Source of the DNA: an uncultured Christensenellaceae bacterium
GTDB taxonomy: Bacteria > Bacillota > Clostridia > Christensenellales > Borkfalkiaceae
NCBI GenBank assembly: GCA_910586675.1
Contig: CAJUJO010000001.1
Span: 1-64,000 of the forward strand
DNA length: 64,000 bases
Direction of reading: 5' to 3'
Below, in pieces: positions 59,580 to 64,000 of the stretch. The notes below the pieces were generated by a model. It was not told where the DNA came from. It searched no databases and was given only the letters and a program-made list of their open reading frames with translations. Positions within the stretch are counted from its first letter, which is position 1, and each line of letters begins with the position of its first letter. The translations under genes were made by a program, and so were the position numbers.

Positions 59580-60418
59580 AAGCCGATTTGCATCTGCATT
59601 CGGTCTATTCGGACGGAAAATATTCGCCCGAAGAGATCGCCCGCCGCGCAAAGCAAGCGGGACTCAAACTGTTTTCGCTTACCGATCACGACAATATGGG
59701 CGGCAGCGAAGAAGCGGAAGCTGCGGCGCAAAAATACGGGCTTCATTTCGTGCGCGGGTGGGAGGTTTCCTCGTACGATGACTGCAAGGTGCACGTTTTG
59801 GGGTACGGCTGCCGCGGCGGGGCGGCATATCGGGACTTTCTCGAACGGCGTAAAACGGGCGGATTGCTCCGCGCGCGGGATATGCTGGAAAAGGCCAATT
59901 CTTATTTTTGCACGTCGCTCACGATGAACGACGTCGAGCGCGAGCACTTAAAAAAGGACGCGCCGCTCCATACTATGCACGTCGTGCGGGCGTTCGCAAG
60001 ACGGTTGAGCGTGAAGGCGGACGCGCTCTATTTAAGCGCCTTCGATAGGGGCAAGCCCTGCTATTCCGATTTATACCGCCCTTTGCCCGAACACGCGATC
60101 GAGGCGATCCGCGCCGACGGCGGGATCTCTTCTTTGGCGCACCCGGGGCGCATTGCCTTGGATTTTGCCGCGAAGGAAGCGCTCATGCTGCGGCTCGTTT
60201 CGGCAGGGCTCGACGGTATAGAATGCGTATATACCACGCATACTGCTGAGGAAACGGCTTATTTCGAGGCGTTCGCGCGCAGGCGCGGCTTGTTCACGAC
60301 GGGCGGATCCGACTTTCACGAAGAGGGCGGGCGCGCCGTGTTGGGAAATCCCGCGTTCCGTGCGGACGGGCGATTGCTCGCAGCGCTCGGGATACCGTTT
60401 GGCGGAGGCGGTGAATGA
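59576..60418 (+). CDS. PHP-domain phosphoesterase
   Basis: 280 residues. Metal ligands of the PHP fold are visible: DLHLHSVYSDGK, LTDHDNM, SLAHPGR and GGSDFHEE. This matches the 3',5'-nucleoside bisphosphate phosphatase (TrpH/YciV) type, which also acts on short RNAs; the activity is inferred. It starts with GTG overlapping the recF stop (GTGA) and overlaps the VanW gene by 4 nt. Confidence 0.88.
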   Translation: MKADLHLHSVYSDGKYSPEEIARRAKQAGLKLFSLTDHDNMGGSEEAEAAAQKYGLHFVRGWEVSSYDDCKVHVLGYGCRGGAAYRDFLERRKTGGLLRARDMLEKANSYFCTSLTMNDVEREHLKKDAPLHTMHVVRAFARRLSVKADALYLSAFDRGKPCYSDLYRPLPEHAIEAIRADGGISSLAHPGRIALDFAAKEALMLRLVSAGLDGIECVYTTHTAEETAYFEAFARRRGLFTTGGSDFHEEGGRAVLGNPAFRADGRLLAALGIPFGGGGE

Positions 60419-61728
60419 AGAGAATTTTTACGGTTGCACTGACGCTCCTCTTTGCGGGGAGCGTTTTTCCTTTTTCGGGTTGCGCTTGGGGCGGGCGCGT
60501 AAAGGCTGACGTTACGGTAGAGGGCGTCGTCGTGGGCGGTTTGACGTACGCGGAGGCCGAGCGCGCCGTGCGGGAAAAAATCGCGGGCGGGCTTGCTCCG
60601 CTCACCGTCTGCGCGCCGTCGGGAAACGTAACCTTTGCTTATCCCGAAATTTCCTTTACGGACGACGTGTCCGCGTTGGTGCGGCGCGCCAAGCGCGGGG
60701 ACAGACTTGCCGCGCGCATAAGGCGCAATTGGGCGGAAGCGGAGCGCCGTTTGGAAGAGATATGCGCGCAAAATGCGCGGCAGGCGGTAAATGCCGAACT
60801 TACTTTTTCCGCAAAGGGGTTTGAATATTCGGCGGGGGAAAACGGCGTTCGCTGCGATTACAACGCGCTTCTTTCCGATACGGCAAGGGCGCTGCGGGAA
60901 GGCGGGGAAACCGTAATGCTCCGCTGCGGCGAATATGCGCCCGAGATTACGGAGGAATCGCTCCGCGCGCGCACGCAGGCGCTTTCGGAATTTACCACCT
61001 ATTACGACGGGGACAATCGCCCGCGCAGCCATAATATCGCGTTGGCGGCGGAACGCGTTTCCGGCACGGTATTGGAGCCGAACGCGGAATTTTCCTTCAA
61101 CGCGGCGGTGGGCAAGCGCACTGCGGAAAACGGGTTCGAAGAAGCTACCGTCATTCAGGACGGGGAATTTGCAAAGGGGATCGGCGGGGGCGTGTGCCAG
61201 ACGAGCACGACGCTTTTCAATGCGGCGCTCCGCGCGGGAATGAAGATCACCGAAAGCCGTAACCACTCCCTCGCCATAAGCTATGTGCCTTATTCGCTCG
61301 ACGCGATGGTGTCCGAATACAGTGATTTGAAATTCGTAAATCCCTACGCGTTCCCCGTTTATATTCTCGCGCGCGCGGAGGGCGACGGCGTGAAGTTCGA
61401 GTTTTTCGGCATGCCCGACGGCTTGCGCTACGAAACGGAGAGCAGGATTCTGCTCCGCGTGAAGCCGCCCGAAGCGAAAATCGTGGAAGGGGAGAAAAAC
61501 GCCGTTCTCCGCGCCGAAAAGGAGGGGATCGCCAGCGAGAGTTATCTGCTCGTTTACAATGGGGACGGAAAGCTTTTATCCCGCACGCTGATCCGGCGGG
61601 ACAGCTATGCCGCGGTGCAGGGCATCTATCAGGTCGCCCCTTCGGAGGAAGAGCCGCCTGCGGGGGAAGAAGACGGCGATTACGGCATATCTCCGCACGG
61701 CGAGGGGGAATTTGAGCTTTTCGGTTGA
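60415..61728 (+). CDS. VanW-family exported protein
   Basis: 437 residues. N-terminal signal sequence (MKRIFTVALTLLFAGSVFPFSGC), with a cysteine that could be lipidated although the lipobox is imperfect. A peptidoglycan-binding-4-like domain (about 35-180) is followed by the VanW domain (FSFNAAVGKRTAENGFEEA, GGGVCQTSTTLFNAALRAG, NHSLAISYVPY, DLKFVNPY). The acidic C-terminus is low-complexity. VanW proteins accompany some vancomycin-resistance clusters but are common in Clostridia without them. Probably envelope-associated. Confidence 0.88.
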   Translation: MKRIFTVALTLLFAGSVFPFSGCAWGGRVKADVTVEGVVVGGLTYAEAERAVREKIAGGLAPLTVCAPSGNVTFAYPEISFTDDVSALVRRAKRGDRLAARIRRNWAEAERRLEEICAQNARQAVNAELTFSAKGFEYSAGENGVRCDYNALLSDTARALREGGETVMLRCGEYAPEITEESLRARTQALSEFTTYYDGDNRPRSHNIALAAERVSGTVLEPNAEFSFNAAVGKRTAENGFEEATVIQDGEFAKGIGGGVCQTSTTLFNAALRAGMKITESRNHSLAISYVPYSLDAMVSEYSDLKFVNPYAFPVYILARAEGDGVKFEFFGMPDGLRYETESRILLRVKPPEAKIVEGEKNAVLRAEKEGIASESYLLVYNGDGKLLSRTLIRRDSYAAVQGIYQVAPSEEEPPAGEEDGDYGISPHGEGEFELFG

Positions 61729-61757
61729 AAAAATTGCGTAAAACGGTGAAAAATAAG

Positions 61758-61786
61758 TTGATTTTTCCGTCCGTTTCGGCTATAAT
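61758..61786 (+). promoter_or_regulatory. Promoter of rplS
   Basis: TTGATT (61758-61763), 17-bp spacer, TATAAT (61781-61786). Confidence 0.85.
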
Positions 61787-61792
61787 AGCAAA

Positions 61793-61843
61793 GACTTCGG
61801 GCGTTCCTCTGCCGTTTTCGGGAATGAACGTCGCGTAAATATC
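61793..61843 (+). promoter_or_regulatory. rplS leader, candidate L19-type regulatory RNA
   Basis: The roughly 65-nt leader can fold by pairing CGTTCC with GGAA-TGAACG around a U/G-rich loop. L19 leaders with hairpins are known in Firmicutes; the match is by position only. Confidence 0.3.
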
Positions 61844-61855
61844 GGAGGTAAAGTC

Positions 61856-62200
61856 ATGAATGGTTTGATCGAAGCGATTGAAGCGGAAGGCATGAAGGAA
61901 ACCGTTCCCCAGTTCAACGTAGGCGATACCGTTAAAGTCGGTTACCGTATCATCGAGGGCGGAAAGGAAAGAATTCAGAACTTTGAAGGCGTCGTCATCG
62001 CAAAGAAAAACGGCGGCATCCGCGAAACCTTCACGGTAAGGCGCCTTTCGTTCGGCGTCGGCGTGGAGCGCTGCTTCCCCGTTCATTCGCCCAAGGTGGC
62101 GTACGTGAACGTCGTAAGAGCGGGTAAGGTAAGAAGGGCAAAGCTCTATTATCTGAGAGGGCTTACGGGCAAAGCCGCAAAAATCAAAGAAGTAAAGTAA
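61856..62200 (+). CDS. rplS: Large ribosomal subunit protein bL19
   Basis: 114 residues, normal length. Signatures PQFNVGDTVKVGYRIIEG, RIQNFEGVVIAKKNGG, TFTVRRLSFGVGVERCFPVHSP, RAKLYYLRGLTGKAAKIKE. Monocistronic, with its own promoter and terminator, apart from the rpsP-rimM-trmD genes that usually accompany it. RBS GGAGGTAAAGTC. Confidence 0.96.
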   Translation: MNGLIEAIEAEGMKETVPQFNVGDTVKVGYRIIEGGKERIQNFEGVVIAKKNGGIRETFTVRRLSFGVGVERCFPVHSPKVAYVNVVRAGKVRRAKLYYLRGLTGKAAKIKEVK

Positions 62201-62220
62201 ATCCGTTGGTTCGGAAAGAA

Positions 62221-62258
62221 CAGCGCGCCAAAAGTCAATGGCGCGCTGTTTTACTTTT
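62221..62258. terminator. Terminator of rplS
   Basis: Perfect 9-bp stem CAGCGCGCC/GGCGCGCTG with a 10-nt loop, followed by TTTTACTTTT. Confidence 0.88.
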
Positions 62259-62631
62259 AATTTCCGTTTCTCTTTACCAGGTACCATACCCAGGAGAAGA
62301 GAAAGAGAAATACAATCGCGGGAAGAAAAAGGACAATCGATAAGGTTACGCAGCCGATGTCTTTTTCGTATTCGCTGCGGAAATACCCGTCTACGGGATT
62401 ATCGTAGGATTTTCTGATTTTTTCGGGCGACGGAAGGGATACGATACCCGTTTTCAGCGTATAGAAAAGGCAATAGACCAAATAGGCGAACGCGGGCGCG
62501 CCGAGGAGTGCAAAATATATGCGTACGCCCGTCGTTACCGCAATCGCAATGATTGCGGTCAAATATAAAACCGTACACAGCGCGGCGGCTTTCAGCCCGC
62601 GGTCTGCAATATCTCGATCGTGATTTCGCAA
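62257..62631 (-). CDS. Small membrane protein of unknown function
   Basis: 124 residues with three hydrophobic helices (about 14-34, 40-60 and 95-118) and a polar loop between the second and third. The start is TTG, eight bases after GGAG; an ATG nearer the RBS is in another frame that closes after 14 codons. No family recognised. Convergent with rplS and divergent from the glycosyltransferase gene. Confidence 0.6.
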   Translation of the reverse strand: MRNHDRDIADRGLKAAALCTVLYLTAIIAIAVTTGVRIYFALLGAPAFAYLVYCLFYTLKTGIVSLPSPEKIRKSYDNPVDGYFRSEYEKDIGCVTLSIVLFLPAIVFLFLFSWVWYLVKRNGN

Positions 62632-62792
62632 AACATTTTCTCCTTTCTTTCAGCAAGAATTCGGCGATTGGGCCGATATTATATCTTATCGCGAGCGCGC
62701 CGCACGGGGTGCTATTTGTCTTTCAAAAAATCGAGAACGCGTTTTTTCCCTTTCTTTCCCGTTAATTTTTAATTGAAATTCCGAAAAATCCG

Positions 62793-62821
62793 TTTACAAT
62801 TTACGCGGAATGCGTTAGAAT
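62793..62821 (+). promoter_or_regulatory. Promoter of the right-edge glycosyltransferase gene
   Basis: TTTACA (62793-62798), 17-bp spacer, TAGAAT (62816-62821), 33 nt before the ATG. Confidence 0.65.
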
Positions 62822-62854
62822 AGAAAATATCATATAATAAGGAATAGTTTACCT

Positions 62855-64000
62855 ATGGCAAAAATTTTCGGCAAGTGGAAAAAATTCTCCGTGTTTGCGC
62901 GCGCGTTCGCAATTCTTGCGCTCGTCTTTTTCCTCGTCGGGCTGGGCACGCTCGGATCGGTGCAGTCGACGGGCGGAAATTTCGAGTTGAGCAGCGCGGA
63001 AAAAGCGCAGGTTATTTTCCGCCTCGAAAAGGGCGAGAATCAGAAGCGTCTCAAACAAATTTATATTAACGTGGGCGCAATCTACAACGAAGTCGGTTCG
63101 GTTGCAACGCTCAGAATGGGGCGCTCTACGAGTGCGACGGGCAGCTATTCCATTTACGAGCCGGGGGATGCGAAGATTGCCAATCTCTTCCAAAAAGTCG
63201 AGGAAGGAAAGGAAAAGGATGAAAAGGCGATAGACGGCGCCGTTTACAACTGGATCGCCCCCTTCGACATGGGGGATAACGGCATTTCCCTCGATACCTA
63301 TAAATATTATAAACTCACGGCGCGCACCTGCAATGTCGTGGTGAACGAGGTCGTGTTCGTCGCCGACGACGATACCGTCGTGAAAGCGGAGATAGATGCC
63401 GCGTCCGTTCTGCCTTACGGCTCGGGTGAAACGGCGGAGACGGCGAGAAAGCGCGCGGAAGCGCTGCTCGACAGGCAGTATATTCCCTCTCTCGCGCAGT
63501 CGTCTTTCTTCCGTTTCGGGGAAGAAGAGGTCTACTCCATGCTCACGGCGGACGAGATCCGCGCGGGGAATACGTTGCTCCGCCAGCCTTCCGGCGCGCC
63601 CGCGCACATGAATTATCATGCGGATAAGGTATACGGCGCTCTGGGAAATGATCTGCTTACGCTCGGCGTGAGTATTTTCGGCAGAAGTCCGTTCGGCTTG
63701 CGCGTTTTTCCGTTTCTCGCGTCCTTCGGCGTTTTGGTGTTCGGCTTTCTGTTCGTGAAGTCTCTTACAAAGAGCGACAAGGCGGGCTTTGCCTTCGCGC
63801 TTCTGTACGCGCTCTGCGGACTTTCGCTCGGCTTCGGACATCTGGGAACGCCGCTCACGATGGGATTGTTCTTCTTTACGGCTTCCCTGTACGCTTGTTA
63901 CGGCTTCTATTCCAAGGGCTTGAAAAAGATAAATTTCAAGGGCGTTCTGCCCCTGCTCCTTTCGGGCTTGTCCGCTGCGGCGGCAATTTGCGTGCACGGC
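62855..64000 (+). CDS. GT39/PMT-like membrane glycosyltransferase (3' truncated)
   Basis: Open from the ATG at 62855 to the window edge, 382 residues so far. One N-terminal helix (about 14-36) is followed by an extracytoplasmic region containing a discoidin-like beta domain (about 50-180; YYKLTARTC, VNEVVFVADD). Then comes the GT-C pattern: MNYHADKVYGALGNDLLTLG, FGRSPFGLRVFPFLAS and successive helices. This is the layout of protein-mannosyltransferase-like and ArnT-like enzymes that transfer sugars from polyprenyl phosphate outside the membrane. Inserting a carbohydrate-binding-like domain near the N-terminus is unusual. The long antisense frame on the minus strand here is a shadow. Confidence 0.75.
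   Translation, partial: MAKIFGKWKKFSVFARAFAILALVFFLVGLGTLGSVQSTGGNFELSSAEKAQVIFRLEKGENQKRLKQIYINVGAIYNEVGSVATLRMGRSTSATGSYSIYEPGDAKIANLFQKVEEGKEKDEKAIDGAVYNWIAPFDMGDNGISLDTYKYYKLTARTCNVVVNEVVFVADDDTVVKAEIDAASVLPYGSGETAETARKRAEALLDRQYIPSLAQSSFFRFGEEEVYSMLTADEIRAGNTLLRQPSGAPAHMNYHADKVYGALGNDLLTLGVSIFGRSPFGLRVFPFLASFGVLVFGFLFVKSLTKSDKAGFAFALLYALCGLSLGFGHLGTPLTMGLFFFTASLYACYGFYSKGLKKINFKGVLPLLLSGLSAAAAICVHG

Noticed and set aside
1..64000. CRISPR arrays, insertion sequences, prophage, tRNA or rRNA genes
   Set aside because: I saw no direct-repeat arrays, transposase or integrase motifs, terminal inverted repeats of IS type, or tRNA-like cloverleaf sequence in the intergenic gaps, all of which are shorter than 300 bases.

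Overview
The window is 64 kb of ordinary bacterial chromosome, densely packed and about 55% GC by eye. It most resembles a strictly anaerobic, Gram-positive Clostridia-type (Firmicutes) genome. The grounds are: sigma-A promoters almost all with a 17-bp spacer, strong purine-rich ribosome binding sites, YqhQ (DUF1385), diadenylate cyclase CdaA, a ThiT-type thiamine transporter behind a TPP riboswitch, DUF5685, DUF3592, VanW, and a flavodiiron protein followed by rubredoxin. An uncultured gut lineage is likely; the genus cannot be read from the sequence. There are no rRNA or tRNA genes, transposases, prophage genes or CRISPR arrays.

Layout. 1-11 kb (+): a left-truncated DUF4011 helicase-nuclease, comEC-holA, then a tightly overlapping operon cdaA / 36-aa membrane peptide / DUF1015 / aspartokinase. 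11-19 kb (-): beta-lactamase-fold hydrolase and nucleotidyltransferase, rpsF-ssb-rpsR, a large membrane-anchored repeat protein, a cupin with an apparently leaderless start, cca-rmuC. 19-25 kb: a PAS-phosphatase (+), then on the minus strand a small membrane protein and the operon MDR-like dehydrogenase / cls / HAD phosphatase / yfcE. 25-32 kb (+): rpmE, a fused yqhQ-prmC gene, prfA, an aminotransferase, a small P-loop protein, thrC, trpS. 32.7-36.6 kb (+): DUF5685 / TPR protein with Cys tail / J-like protein with Cys tail / membrane protein / rlmD, an uncharacterised cassette. 36.5-43.7 kb: DUF4177, a tautomerase gene broken by one stop codon, flavodiiron protein and rubredoxin, lon-engB, a ZIP transporter, and a divergent XRE regulator / SHOCT membrane protein pair. 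43.9-51.3 kb (+): the conserved run rpsB-tsf-pyrH-frr-uppS-cdsA-dxr-rseP (translation, UMP kinase, undecaprenyl and CDP-diacylglycerol lipids, MEP pathway, site-2 protease). 51.5-64 kb: thiT with TPP riboswitch (-), yfbR and two DUF3592 paralogues (+), mnmG-dnaA (-), recF-PHP-VanW (+), rplS (+), a small membrane protein (-) and a right-truncated GT39-like membrane glycosyltransferase (+).

Most genes are housekeeping. The points most worth a second look are the DUF5685/J-like/TPR Cys-tail cassette; the YqhQ-PrmC fusion; the 36-aa transmembrane peptide sitting where cdaR normally lies; ComEC with a degenerate nuclease domain; the ThiT protein with an extra five-helix N-terminal half; the tautomerase with a single in-frame stop; the repeat protein with about 35-residue units; and several divergent promoters that share or abut their core elements.
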